64,000 nucleotides of DNA from Anaerovibrio sp. RM50 (GTDB lineage: Bacteria > Bacillota > Negativicutes > Selenomonadales > Selenomonadaceae), in NCBI RefSeq assembly GCF_000622005.1, contig NZ_JHWV01000001.1, forward strand, positions 128,594 to 192,593, in the 5' to 3' direction. The translations under genes were made by a program, and so were the position numbers. The notes under the pieces were generated by a model that saw only the letters and a list, made by a program, of their open reading frames with translations, was not told the DNA's origin and searched no databases. Shown in pieces: positions 35,342 through 43,820 of this stretch (within the stretch, counting starts at the first letter, position 1; the number at the start of each line of letters is the position of its first letter).

Positions 35342-36283
35342 TTAGCGAACCTCCTTGAAATAGTCAAGCGTTTTTTCCAGTGACTCAACATCTTCAACAT
35401 TCAGGCTCTTAATCGCCTTATCGATTCTGCGGTTAAAGCCACAGAGTGTCTTGCCAGGGCCTGCCTCCAAGAGAGTATCAGCACCAAATGCCTGCATCTG
35501 GGCCACACAATCTTCCCAGAGAACAGGGCTGGCAGCCTGGGCTACCAAAGCGCTCTTAATCTCATCTGCGTTGGTAAGAATATGGGCATTAACATTTACC
35601 ACAACAGGAATCTTGGCATCAGACATGGTAACCTTATCAAGCTCCACAGCCAGCTTTTCCGCAGCTGGCTTCATAAGGGTACTATGGAATGGAGCACTTA
35701 CAGGCAGAATAACAGCCTTCTTGGCACCTGCTGCCTTCAACGCCTCTACAGCCTTCTCTACGCCTAAGGTTGCACCAGCAATAACAGTCTGGCCAGGGCA
35801 GTTAAGATTTACAGCCTGTACAGGACTTTCGTCGTTGATGGACTGGCAGATTTCAATAATCTTGTCACGATCAACACCGATGATAGCAGCCATACCGCCC
35901 TCACCGACAGGAACAGCCTCCTGCATAAATTCACCGCGCTTATGAACAAGAGCAACAGCATCCTGGAACTTCAGTACACCGGCAGCAACCAGCGCAGAAT
36001 ACTCACCAAGGGAGTGACCACCAGTAATATCTGGCTGAATGCCATTTTCCTTCAGAATTTCATTAGCAATACAGCTAATGGTGAGAATTGCTGGCTGAGT
36101 GTTTGCTGTCAGCTTCAAATCATCCTCTGGGCCCTCGAAGCACATCTTCATAATGGAATAGCCCAGTGCCTCATCAGCCTCTTTAAAGAGCTTCTTTGCC
36201 ACATCATAATGATCATAGAAGTCCTTACCCATACCAACCTTCTGTGCACCCTGTCCAGGGAAAACAAAAGCAAGTTTACTCAT
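35342..36283 (-). CDS. fabD: Malonyl-CoA:ACP transacylase FabD
   Basis: 313 residues. VFPGQGAQ at the N terminus, nucleophile motif GHSLGEYSA near residue 91, and catalytic His in PVSAPFHSTLM near 202. It loads malonyl groups on ACP. Co-directional with fabK upstream (38 bp gap) and fabG immediately downstream. Confidence 0.97.
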   Translation of the reverse strand: MSKLAFVFPGQGAQKVGMGKDFYDHYDVAKKLFKEADEALGYSIMKMCFEGPEDDLKLTANTQPAILTISCIANEILKENGIQPDITGGHSLGEYSALVAAGVLKFQDAVALVHKRGEFMQEAVPVGEGGMAAIIGVDRDKIIEICQSINDESPVQAVNLNCPGQTVIAGATLGVEKAVEALKAAGAKKAVILPVSAPFHSTLMKPAAEKLAVELDKVTMSDAKIPVVVNVNAHILTNADEIKSALVAQAASPVLWEDCVAQMQAFGADTLLEAGPGKTLCGFNRRIDKAIKSLNVEDVESLEKTLDYFKEVR

Positions 36284-36321
36284 TTTATATTCTCCATTTG
36301 CCTATATTAAAATTACTAAAA

Positions 36322-37269
36322 TTATTTGGAAAAAGCCACTACTCTGTCTCTTGCTGCTGCAAGACCGGAAACCAGTTCTTCCATAATAACTGCAACTGGC
36401 TTAATTTCTTCCATCATACCGGAAATCTGACCAATCATAACAGAACCATTGTCCACATCTCCCTTATGAGTTGCCAGGTTCAGGCGGCCGGCGCCAAACT
36501 TCTCCAGTTCCTCAATAGGAGTCTGCTTTGCCTCCAGCTCAGCATATTCACGGGTCATCTTATTGCTGATTACACGTACAGGATGACCAGTGGAGCGGCC
36601 AGTAACGACAGTGGAACGATCCTTTGCCTTCAGAACAAGGTTCTTGTAATTTTCATGAGCAATACACTCCTCAGAAACTACAAAGCGGGTACCCATCTGA
36701 ACGCCGCATGCGCCCAATGCAATGGCAGCAGTGATACCACGGGAATCACCAATACCGCCGGCAGCAATAACCGGTACATCAACTGCATCTACTACCTGTG
36801 GAACAAGTGCCATTGTAGTAATATCACCAATATGACCGCCAGACTCAGTACCTTCAGCAATGACTGCATCAACCCCGGAACGAACCAGGCGCTTTGCCAA
36901 AGCTACAGATGCCACAACAGGAATCACCTTTGTACCAACCTCCTTAAGAGCTGGCAGATACTCAGCCGGATTACCGGCACCAGTGGTAACAACAGCTACA
37001 CGCTCATCAACAACTACCTGCATTACCTCCTTTACGAAAGGAGACATGAGCATTATATTTACACCAAATGGCTTGTCGGTCCATTTCTTAGCCTTCTGAA
37101 TCTCTGCTCTCAAGATATCCGGAGGCATGTGACCTGCGCCAATAATACCAAGACCGCCAGCATTGGATACTGCAGAAGCCAGCTCAGCTGTGCCTATCCA
37201 TGCCATACCGCCCTGAAAAATAGGGTACTTGATATTTAATAATTTACAAATGGGATTTTCCTCAAACAT
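36322..37269 (-). CDS. fabK: Enoyl-[acyl-carrier-protein] reductase FabK
   Basis: 315 residues of the FMN-dependent enoyl reductase type: YPIFQGGMAWIG, GGLGIIGAGHMP, AEGTESGGHIG and GGIGDSRGITAA segments. It catalyses the last reduction of each elongation cycle and replaces triclosan-sensitive FabI, which is absent from this cluster. AAGGAGG precedes the ATG. Two bases separate it from fabH upstream. Confidence 0.93.
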   Translation of the reverse strand: MFEENPICKLLNIKYPIFQGGMAWIGTAELASAVSNAGGLGIIGAGHMPPDILRAEIQKAKKWTDKPFGVNIMLMSPFVKEVMQVVVDERVAVVTTGAGNPAEYLPALKEVGTKVIPVVASVALAKRLVRSGVDAVIAEGTESGGHIGDITTMALVPQVVDAVDVPVIAAGGIGDSRGITAAIALGACGVQMGTRFVVSEECIAHENYKNLVLKAKDRSTVVTGRSTGHPVRVISNKMTREYAELEAKQTPIEELEKFGAGRLNLATHKGDVDNGSVMIGQISGMMEEIKPVAVIMEELVSGLAAARDRVVAFSK

Positions 37270-37270
37270 G

Positions 37271-38278
37271 TTAATCCTCCTTAGACCATCTGATTATGCA
37301 TGATGCCCAGGTAAGGCCTGCGCCAAAGCCAGACAGTGCTATTATATCGCCTTTTTTAAAGCGCTTCTCAGCAGCGGCCTCGGCTAAAGCAATTGGTATA
37401 CAAGCCGCTGACATATTTCCATATTTCTGAACAGTTAATACAACCTTATCCATCGGCATAGACAATCTCTTGGCCGCAGACTGGATAATTCTGATATTAG
37501 CCTGATGAGGTATCAGCCAATCAATCTGTTCCTGTGGCATTTCAATCTTTTCCAGGGAATGCTTCACAGTATTTCCCATGGCCTTAACGGCAAATTTGAA
37601 GACTTCCTTGCCATTCATATGAATCAGATTAAGTCGCTGGTCTATTGTCTCCTTGCTGACTGGCAAGCGGCTGCCACTGGAAGGTATCTGAATTGCATCC
37701 CCGCCGGAACCGTCGCTCCCCAAATCAAAACTTAGAATTCCATAACCTTCTTCGACCTGTCCCAGCACTGCTGCACCTGCACCATCGCCAAAGAGCACAC
37801 AGGTGTTGCGGTCTTCCCAATTAATATACTTGGAAAGAGTTTCGGCTCCCACCACCAATGCCTTCTTATAGGCACCAGTCTCAATAAACTGAGCCGCCAC
37901 ACTGAGTCCGTATGCAAAGCCTGAGCACGCAGCTGATAAATCAAAGGCTGCTGCCTTCTTTGCGCCCAAACGGGTCTGAAGCATACAAGCTGTGGACGGA
38001 ATAATTCGATCAGATGTAAGGGTACACACAATAATCAGGTCCAGTTCCTCAGGATATACCCCGGCGTCTGCCAGAGCCTGCTCCGCTGCCTTCATGGACA
38101 AATCTGAAGTGGCCTCATCATCGGCTGCTATACGGCGTTCCTTTATTCCTGTACGCTCTGTAATCCACTCATCACTTGTATCTACAATCTTGGATAAATC
38201 ATCATTAGTTAAAATTTTCTCCGGAACATAAAAACCCGTTCCCAAGATGCCTGCACTATTTTTCTTCATCGTTGTCAT
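37271..38278 (-). CDS. fabH: 3-oxoacyl-[acyl-carrier-protein] synthase III FabH
   Basis: 335 residues. Catalytic Cys in DLSAACSGFAYGL near residue 118, His in IPHQANIRI near 257, and Asn in a later GNMSAA segment. Starts chains by condensing an acyl-CoA primer with malonyl-ACP. The start overlaps the end of plsX by 23 bp, with GGAGGAG inside plsX. Confidence 0.96.
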   Translation of the reverse strand: MTTMKKNSAGILGTGFYVPEKILTNDDLSKIVDTSDEWITERTGIKERRIAADDEATSDLSMKAAEQALADAGVYPEELDLIIVCTLTSDRIIPSTACMLQTRLGAKKAAAFDLSAACSGFAYGLSVAAQFIETGAYKKALVVGAETLSKYINWEDRNTCVLFGDGAGAAVLGQVEEGYGILSFDLGSDGSGGDAIQIPSSGSRLPVSKETIDQRLNLIHMNGKEVFKFAVKAMGNTVKHSLEKIEMPQEQIDWLIPHQANIRIIQSAAKRLSMPMDKVVLTVQKYGNMSAACIPIALAEAAAEKRFKKGDIIALSGFGAGLTWASCIIRWSKED

Positions 38279-39287
38279 TCGCCAGCATCTCCTCCTTCTC
38301 TATGCTATCCCTAATGCGTTCAACCACATTATTTTTAACATATTCGTTGGCAACATTAATTGCACTGCAAATTGATTTTGCATCGGAAGAACCATGGCAT
38401 ATTATACAGCAGCCATTAACACCAAGTAAAGGTGCACCGCCATACTCTGTAACATCAAGTCGCTTACCCAGCTTTTTCAGTGCCGGCATAACCAGCACAG
38501 CGCCAAGCTTGGCGAAAATTCCGCCATTTTTAATGGCATCCTTAATCAAATCCAATAATGTTACTGCCAAACCCTCAGCAAATTTTAACACAATATTCCC
38601 AACAAATCCATCGCAAATTACAACATCTGCCATTCCTGTAGGAATATCACGGCCTTCAACATTTCCAATGAAATTTATGGAATTCATGCCTTTAAGCATT
38701 GGGTATGTAGCCTGAACTTTTTTATTACCCTTGGTTTCTTCTTCACCTACATTCAGAAGACCCACCTTGGGATTATCTATACCATATACATACTGGCTAT
38801 ATATGGACCCCATAAGAGCCATCTCTGTCAGATCCTTTGGCTTGCTGTCAACAATAGCTCCGGAATCCAGAAGAAGCACCAATCCGTCCTTGGTAGGAAG
38901 GGGGGTTGCTATAGATGGCTTATCTACTCCCTTAATGGTACGCAGGAAAAGTGTCGCTGCCGTAGTAGCAGCGCCAGTACTGCCCGCTGACAGCACGCCG
39001 TCACATTCACCGCTCTTAACCAGTTTGGTAGCCACTACCAGGCTGGAATCCTTTTTCTTTCTGACTGCATCCACGGGATGCTCTCCCATCTCGATAACCT
39101 CAGTAGCATGGTGTATGGTTAATCTATCGAGATTCTGGGCACGATTGGCCTTAAGCTCAGCTTCTATCTTTTCCTGGTCACCCACCAGGACTATTTCACA
39201 GTCATATTTCTTTACGGCCTCAATTGCCCCCATGACTATCTGCTTTGGAGCGTAATCACCGCCCATTGCATCTACTGCAAGTTTCAA
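38256..39287 (-). CDS. plsX: Phosphate acyltransferase PlsX
   Basis: 343 residues, TTG start with AGGAGG upstream. LAVDAMGGDYAPK at the N terminus and GVLSAGSTGAA near residue 98 are family signatures. It converts acyl-ACP to acyl-phosphate for PlsY, linking fatty acid and phospholipid synthesis. Position between fapR and fabH is the classic Firmicute order. Confidence 0.96.
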   Translation of the reverse strand: MKLAVDAMGGDYAPKQIVMGAIEAVKKYDCEIVLVGDQEKIEAELKANRAQNLDRLTIHHATEVIEMGEHPVDAVRKKKDSSLVVATKLVKSGECDGVLSAGSTGAATTAATLFLRTIKGVDKPSIATPLPTKDGLVLLLDSGAIVDSKPKDLTEMALMGSIYSQYVYGIDNPKVGLLNVGEEETKGNKKVQATYPMLKGMNSINFIGNVEGRDIPTGMADVVICDGFVGNIVLKFAEGLAVTLLDLIKDAIKNGGIFAKLGAVLVMPALKKLGKRLDVTEYGGAPLLGVNGCCIICHGSSDAKSICSAINVANEYVKNNVVERIRDSIEKEEMLANDNDEEK

Positions 39288-39301
39288 TTTTGAGCCTCCT
39301 A

Positions 39302-39862
39302 TTAACTCTCAGTCAACGAAACCACGATAAACTTGGCCCGGAATACTTCTTCCTTGTCGTTTCTGGTTTTAACCCAGACAAAGAATTTATTGCTGCGCTG
39401 ACGGATAATTTCTGCCTTGGCAACAAGCATCTCGCCCAACTTAACCGGCACCTTATGCTTGATATTTGCCACACCAGTTACAGCCATAGGTGCATTAATT
39501 ACTGCCACCGCCAGAGAACTGGCCTGTGCAAATATGTAATGTCCCTTGGCAATCTGATTCTTGGAAAATACCATTTCCTCTGTAATCTTCAAAAGGGATA
39601 TCCCAGATCGTCCGGGCTGGAGGTCAATAAGCTCACCTACCAGGTCATCCTTTTCAATAGTGGTTACTTTTTCACGAGCCTCTTCTGCCACCCTGCGGAT
39701 GCGTTCACGCACCTCAGGGATTCCAAGCTCCATACGGTCCAGTCTAATGGTCTGAATACTTACCTCAAGGAGCTTGGCCAGTTCTTCATCTGTGAGAAAA
39801 GGTTTTTCGCCGACCTGACGCATTAAAAGTGTATGTCTTTCCTTCTTTTTTACTCGCGCCAT
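39302..39862 (-). CDS. fapR: Fatty acid and phospholipid biosynthesis repressor FapR
   Basis: 186 residues from the ATG at 39862 (AAAGGTGAG just upstream; a GTG at 39871 opens the frame). An N-terminal helix-turn-helix (LTDEELAKLLEVSIQTIRLDRMELGIPE) is joined to a hot-dog-fold effector domain (GHYIFAQASSLAVAVIN, VKLGEMLVAKAEII) that senses malonyl-CoA. It is the first gene of the operon and a FapR-box-like palindrome overlaps its promoter, so autoregulation is expected. Confidence 0.95.
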   Translation of the reverse strand: MARVKKKERHTLLMRQVGEKPFLTDEELAKLLEVSIQTIRLDRMELGIPEVRERIRRVAEEAREKVTTIEKDDLVGELIDLQPGRSGISLLKITEEMVFSKNQIAKGHYIFAQASSLAVAVINAPMAVTGVANIKHKVPVKLGEMLVAKAEIIRQRSNKFFVWVKTRNDKEEVFRAKFIVVSLTES

Positions 39863-39925
39863 TTTACTCACCTTTAAAACAACATAACCATAATATCACA
39901 AAACTGCATTTCATTCCAAACATTA

Positions 39926-39999
39926 CAAAGTGTCAATTTAACAAATGAATTCATTCATTATGAGAATCACATCAATCCCTTTGGTAATCTGACACTTTG
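39926..39999 (-). promoter_or_regulatory. Long-range inverted repeat in the fapR leader
   Basis: CAAAGTGTCA (39926-39935) and TGACACTTTG (39990-39999) are exact reverse complements 54 nt apart; the intervening DNA holds an AATGAATTCATT palindrome. The segment would be transcribed in the roughly 190-nt fapR leader. Possible leader fold; no known RNA family was recognised. Confidence 0.4.
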
Positions 40000-40029
40000 C
40001 CAATGGCCGCAGGCTAATGAATACAAAAA

Positions 40030-40049
40030 TTAGTACCAAGTCCTACTAA
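40030..40049. promoter_or_regulatory. FapR-box-like operator
   Basis: TTAGTA-N8-TACTAA, a perfect 6-bp-arm palindrome of FapR-site type (TTAGTACC...TACTAA), lies just downstream of the predicted transcription start, where bound FapR would block the operon. Confidence 0.7.
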
Positions 40050-40058
40050 CTGCTTATG

Positions 40059-40087
40059 ATTATATTAACTTTCACCTGAAAAGGCAA
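40059..40087 (-). promoter_or_regulatory. Promoter of the fapR-plsX-fab operon
   Basis: -35 TTGCCT at 40087-40082, 17 bp, -10 TATAAT at 40064-40059. Confidence 0.6.
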
Positions 40088-40177
40088 GAAAAATATTATC
40101 AGCTACTAAATGTTTGAATTATGTACACAATTAAAACATTTCCTAATATATTGTTTTCTTAATTCATTACTTACATT

Positions 40178-40208
40178 AAAAATGAGCAGGCCGTGAAGCC
40201 TGCTCATT
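40178..40208 (-). terminator. Terminator of yceD-rpmF
   Basis: AATGAGCAGGC and GCCTGCTCATT pair around TTCACG, then TTTTAATG. Ten bp after the rpmF stop codon. Confidence 0.88.
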
Positions 40209-40218
40209 CAGCAGTCAA

Positions 40219-40398
40219 TTATTCAGCTGCGGAAATAACTTCCTTGCCATCATAGTAACCACACTCTGTGCAAACATGATGAGGCATCTTTGGCTCGTGG
40301 CACTGTGGGCACTCTACGAAACCAGGAACCTCTAACTTCCAGTTGGCACGACGGGAATCACGACGAGCCTTAGACATTTTACGCTTTGGTACTGCCAT
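40219..40398 (-). CDS. rpmF: 50S ribosomal protein L32
   Basis: 59 residues from the ATG at 40398 (AAGGAGGTG upstream). Begins MAVPKRKMSKARRDSRR, the L32 signature, with two CxxC pairs (CPQC, CTEC) for zinc. The yceD-rpmF-(fapR)-plsX order is conserved in bacteria. Confidence 0.97.
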   Translation of the reverse strand: MAVPKRKMSKARRDSRRANWKLEVPGFVECPQCHEPKMPHHVCTECGYYDGKEVISAAE

Positions 40399-40442
40399 TT
40401 CAGGATACACCTCCTTAACGAAACATTCACTAATGAATAGAA

Positions 40443-40955
40443 TTATTTCTTAATCAATAATTGCTGCAATGCCGCCAGTCTTGGGTCAATAACAGTACGG
40501 TCACAGCCACAATCGCCATGATTGAGGTTTGCACCACACTTGAGGCACAGACCGCGACAATCAGCGTTGCATATATTATTTAACGGCTGGTCAGACAAAA
40601 GAACATCCCTAATCATAGAAGATATATCGATCTGGTCGCCATCAAAATAATTCACATCTTGGTCATCTTCAGCATAACCCTGACCTCTTTTCTGGTACTC
40701 CTCGTCAAATTCATGGCTTTGTTGCTGTGAGGATTCCTCCAAACAACGGTCGCACACAAACGACTTGGTACAGGAAATCCGGCCGCTTACACGATATCCC
40801 CTGCCCGTTGCCACAAGCTCTCCTTTAATGGTTATATCACCATTAAAGCTGTAATTCTCGTGAAGGGCATCCAGCTCCTGAGCATTGGTCAAAAACTCAA
40901 AAGAAACTGGGGAACCAAGGTTTTCATTGGCTTCAATTATACTAATTTTCATCAT
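40443..40955 (-). CDS. yceD: YceD/DUF177 family protein
   Basis: 170 residues from the ATG at 40955 (GAGGTTG upstream); the longer open frame to 41027 contains the promoter and is not coding at its start. DUF177 proteins are linked to 23S rRNA accumulation or maturation. CDRCLEES in the middle and CRGLCLKCGANLNHGDCGC near the C terminus are the conserved cysteine motifs. Adjacent rpmF supports a ribosome role. Confidence 0.88.
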   Translation of the reverse strand: MMKISIIEANENLGSPVSFEFLTNAQELDALHENYSFNGDITIKGELVATGRGYRVSGRISCTKSFVCDRCLEESSQQQSHEFDEEYQKRGQGYAEDDQDVNYFDGDQIDISSMIRDVLLSDQPLNNICNADCRGLCLKCGANLNHGDCGCDRTVIDPRLAALQQLLIKK

Positions 40956-40974
40956 ATAGATATCAACCTCATTT

Positions 40975-41003
40975 ATTATAGCGACAGCTATATTGTTTGT
41001 CAA
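40975..41003 (-). promoter_or_regulatory. Consensus promoter of yceD-rpmF
   Basis: Exact -35 TTGACA (41003-40998), 17-bp spacer, exact -10 TATAAT (40980-40975), only 20 bp before the yceD start. Confidence 0.85.
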
Positions 41004-41027
41004 GAGAATTACCTTGACAAAAAACAA

Positions 41028-42737
41028 TTAAAGATTTTCCAGCATTTCAACAGCCTTTGCGGCAGTCTCAGCCTTGGTAACATTTACCATTTCACCGTTG
41101 CGGCGGATCTTCAGTTCTATGGAATCCTCATCCACAGATTTTGGACCTACAGTAATACGCAGCGGATAGCCAATGAGGTCAGCATCCTTAAACTTTACAC
41201 CAGCCCGGTCTTTGCGGTCATCCAGAAGAACATCAACCCCCTTGGCTTTCAGTTCCTCATAAATATCCTCCGCAATTTTCAGCTGCTCTTCGCTCTTGGC
41301 ATTAATAGGAACGATTACAACTTCAAATGGGGCAATAGCCCTTGGCCAGATGATACCGTTTTCATCATTGTTCTGTTCAATGGCTGCTGCCATGGTACGG
41401 CTCACCCCGATTCCGTAGCACCCCATAACCAATGGTTTCTCCTTGCCGTTTTCGTCAAGGAAGGTAGCATGGAGGGACTGGGAATACTTGGTACCAAGGG
41501 TAAATACCTGACCGGCCTCAATACCTCTGGTCATCTTTACAGGAGCTCCGCAGTGAGGACAGGCATCTCCTTCCTTAATCATACGGATATCCGCCACAAT
41601 AACATCCTTGAAATCCCGCTTAGGATTAACATTAATATAGTGCATATCTTTTTCATTGGCTCCGGCACAGGCGTTGAACATTTCCATAACAGTGGCGTCC
41701 ACCACAACCTTGGTGCATTCCTTCAAACCAATTGGGCTCATGAAGCCTGGTACTCCTCCGGCGGCAACAATAGCCTCGTCTGTTGCCATATGAAGCTCAA
41801 TGGAATCATCAAAGAGATTTACTACCTTAACATCATTAACATCGTGATCACCACGAACAAAGGCCAAAATAAGCTCGTCCTTATCATCCTGGAAGGCAAC
41901 AGCCTTAATGGTCTTGTCCAAGGGCAAATTCAGGCACTCAGCCACCAGCTCGATAGTATGGGCATCAGGAGTGGAAACCTTCTCCAGTTCCTTCATGTCC
42001 TCTTCGTTAGCCTTTATAACAGCAAGTTCTGCCTTTTCATCAGAAGCGGCATAATCACACTTGGTGCAATATGCAATATTGGACTCACCAGCCTCAGCCA
42101 GCACAGTAAATTCATGGGAATGGCCACCGCCGATGGCTCCGTTATCAGCCTCTACAGGACGGAACTCCAGGCCCATGCGGCTGAATATACGGGTATAGGC
42201 ATCATACATAATCTTGTAGGACTCATTCATTCCCTCCTCGTCCTTATCAAAGGAATAAAGGTCCTTCATAATGAACTCACGACCACGCATAAGACCAAAA
42301 CGGGGGCGAATCTCATCACGATATTTATTCTGAATCTGATACAGCATAAGAGGAAGCTGCTTGTAGGAACGGACCTCATCACGGATAAGGGTAGTAACCA
42401 TTTCCTCATGGGTTGGACCAAGACAGAACTCACGGCCATGACGGTCAGAAACTCTGAACATCTCATCACCATATACTGACCAGCGGCCAGTCTCCTTCCA
42501 AATTTCAGAAGGCTGTACGATTGGCATGGCAATTTCCTGACCACCGGATGCATCCATTTCCTCACGGATAATCTGCATGATTTTCTTAAGGCTTCTCCAA
42601 GCCAGCGGCATATATGTATAAAGGCCGCCGGCAGCCTTTCGTATCATACCGGCCCTAAGCATAAGCTGATGGCTTTTTACCTCTGCCTCTGCCGGTGTTT
42701 CTCTCAATGTTGGTGCATAAAGTCTAGTTGCGCGCAC
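41028..42737 (-). CDS. proS: Prolyl-tRNA synthetase
   Basis: 569 residues, bacterial-type ProRS with an insertion (editing) domain between class II motifs 2 and 3 (about residues 225-405). Motif 1 is around EEMDASGGQEIAMPIVQPSE, motif 2 YRDEIRPRFGLMRGREFIMKD near 137-157, and motif 3 GCYGIGVSRTMAA near 440. The C-terminal anticodon-binding domain follows. Charges tRNA-Pro. It is four bases downstream of ispG. Confidence 0.97.
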   Translation of the reverse strand: MRATRLYAPTLRETPAEAEVKSHQLMLRAGMIRKAAGGLYTYMPLAWRSLKKIMQIIREEMDASGGQEIAMPIVQPSEIWKETGRWSVYGDEMFRVSDRHGREFCLGPTHEEMVTTLIRDEVRSYKQLPLMLYQIQNKYRDEIRPRFGLMRGREFIMKDLYSFDKDEEGMNESYKIMYDAYTRIFSRMGLEFRPVEADNGAIGGGHSHEFTVLAEAGESNIAYCTKCDYAASDEKAELAVIKANEEDMKELEKVSTPDAHTIELVAECLNLPLDKTIKAVAFQDDKDELILAFVRGDHDVNDVKVVNLFDDSIELHMATDEAIVAAGGVPGFMSPIGLKECTKVVVDATVMEMFNACAGANEKDMHYINVNPKRDFKDVIVADIRMIKEGDACPHCGAPVKMTRGIEAGQVFTLGTKYSQSLHATFLDENGKEKPLVMGCYGIGVSRTMAAAIEQNNDENGIIWPRAIAPFEVVIVPINAKSEEQLKIAEDIYEELKAKGVDVLLDDRKDRAGVKFKDADLIGYPLRITVGPKSVDEDSIELKIRRNGEMVNVTKAETAAKAVEMLENL

Positions 42738-42741
42738 TATC

Positions 42742-43806
42742 TTAATCCTCCTGTAAAATCTTATCTATTTCCTTGAATAATTCCTCAACAAGTTCAGTTT
42801 CCTTCACCTTGCGGATTATCTCACCTTTTCTGAATACCAGGCCTTCGCCGTTTCCGCCGGCAATGCCCACATCAGCACCCTTTGCTTCCCCAGGGCCGTT
42901 TACTACACAGCCCATAACGGCAACGGAAATTGGCTTGGTTATGCCCTGAAGTCTTCTGTCCACCTCATCAGCAATGCCAGCCAAATCAATACTGGTACGT
43001 CCACATGTCGGACATGAAATAAGGGTTGGTCCGTATTCTCTCATACCAAGGGATTTAAGGATTTCATTGGCCACCTTAACCTCCACCACCGGATCTCCGG
43101 TGAGGGAAATACGGAAGGTGTCGCCAATGCCCTGGGCAAGAAGGGCACCAATGCCCACTGCAGATTTTATCATGCCTGTTCTGGCAGTACCTGCCTCAGT
43201 AATGCCCAGATGCAACGGATAATCCACGGTTTCCGACATAAGCTGGTAGGCCTCAAGGGTAAGTGGCACATCATGGGCCTTTAAGGAAATCTTCATATCG
43301 TGAAAATCCTGGGCTTCCAAAATGCGCACGTGCTCCATGGCAGATTCCACCAACGCTTCTGCAGTAACACCGCCATATTTTGCCAGCAGCTTTTTATCCA
43401 GGGAGCCGGCATTAACACCAATGCGGATAGGAATGTTATTTTTCTTGGCCTCAGTTACCACTGCCTTAACCTTCTCCTCCCCGCCAATATTGCCGGGATT
43501 AAGACGAAGTGCAGAAATTCCCTGATTTATTGCCTCCAGGGCAAGGCGATAGTCAAAATGAATATCCGCCACCAATGGAACATTCACTTTTTTAATAATA
43601 TTTCCCAAATTGAGGGCTGCATCCATATCAGGCACTGCCAGACGGACAATATCACAGCCAGCTGCCTGCAATGCATTAATCTGGGCTACAGTGGATTCAG
43701 TGTCAGTGGTTTTGGTATTGGTCATGGACTGAACGGATATTGGAGCACCGCCGCCAATGGCCACATTGCCAATATGAATCTGTCTTGTTTCTTTGCGCTT
43801 AATCAC
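42742..43806 (-). CDS. ispG: 4-hydroxy-3-methylbut-2-en-1-yl diphosphate synthase IspG
   Basis: 354 residues from a GTG at 43806 (GGAGGG 8 nt upstream); the ATG at 43821 overlaps the rseP stop. Catalyses the penultimate step of the MEP isoprenoid pathway with a [4Fe-4S] cluster. SVQSMTNTKT at the N terminus, CPTCGRTSIDL and CVVNGPGEAKGADVGIAGG near the C terminus supply the cluster cysteines. Dxr of the same pathway is two genes upstream. Confidence 0.96.
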   Translation of the reverse strand: MIKRKETRQIHIGNVAIGGGAPISVQSMTNTKTTDTESTVAQINALQAAGCDIVRLAVPDMDAALNLGNIIKKVNVPLVADIHFDYRLALEAINQGISALRLNPGNIGGEEKVKAVVTEAKKNNIPIRIGVNAGSLDKKLLAKYGGVTAEALVESAMEHVRILEAQDFHDMKISLKAHDVPLTLEAYQLMSETVDYPLHLGITEAGTARTGMIKSAVGIGALLAQGIGDTFRISLTGDPVVEVKVANEILKSLGMREYGPTLISCPTCGRTSIDLAGIADEVDRRLQGITKPISVAVMGCVVNGPGEAKGADVGIAGGNGEGLVFRKGEIIRKVKETELVEELFKEIDKILQED

Positions 43807-43820
43807 TGAAAATCCCTCCA

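Noticed and set aside
40860-42479. 539-residue plus-strand open frame opposite proS
   Set aside because: Antisense of proS and yceD, with no ribosome binding site and no recognisable domain.
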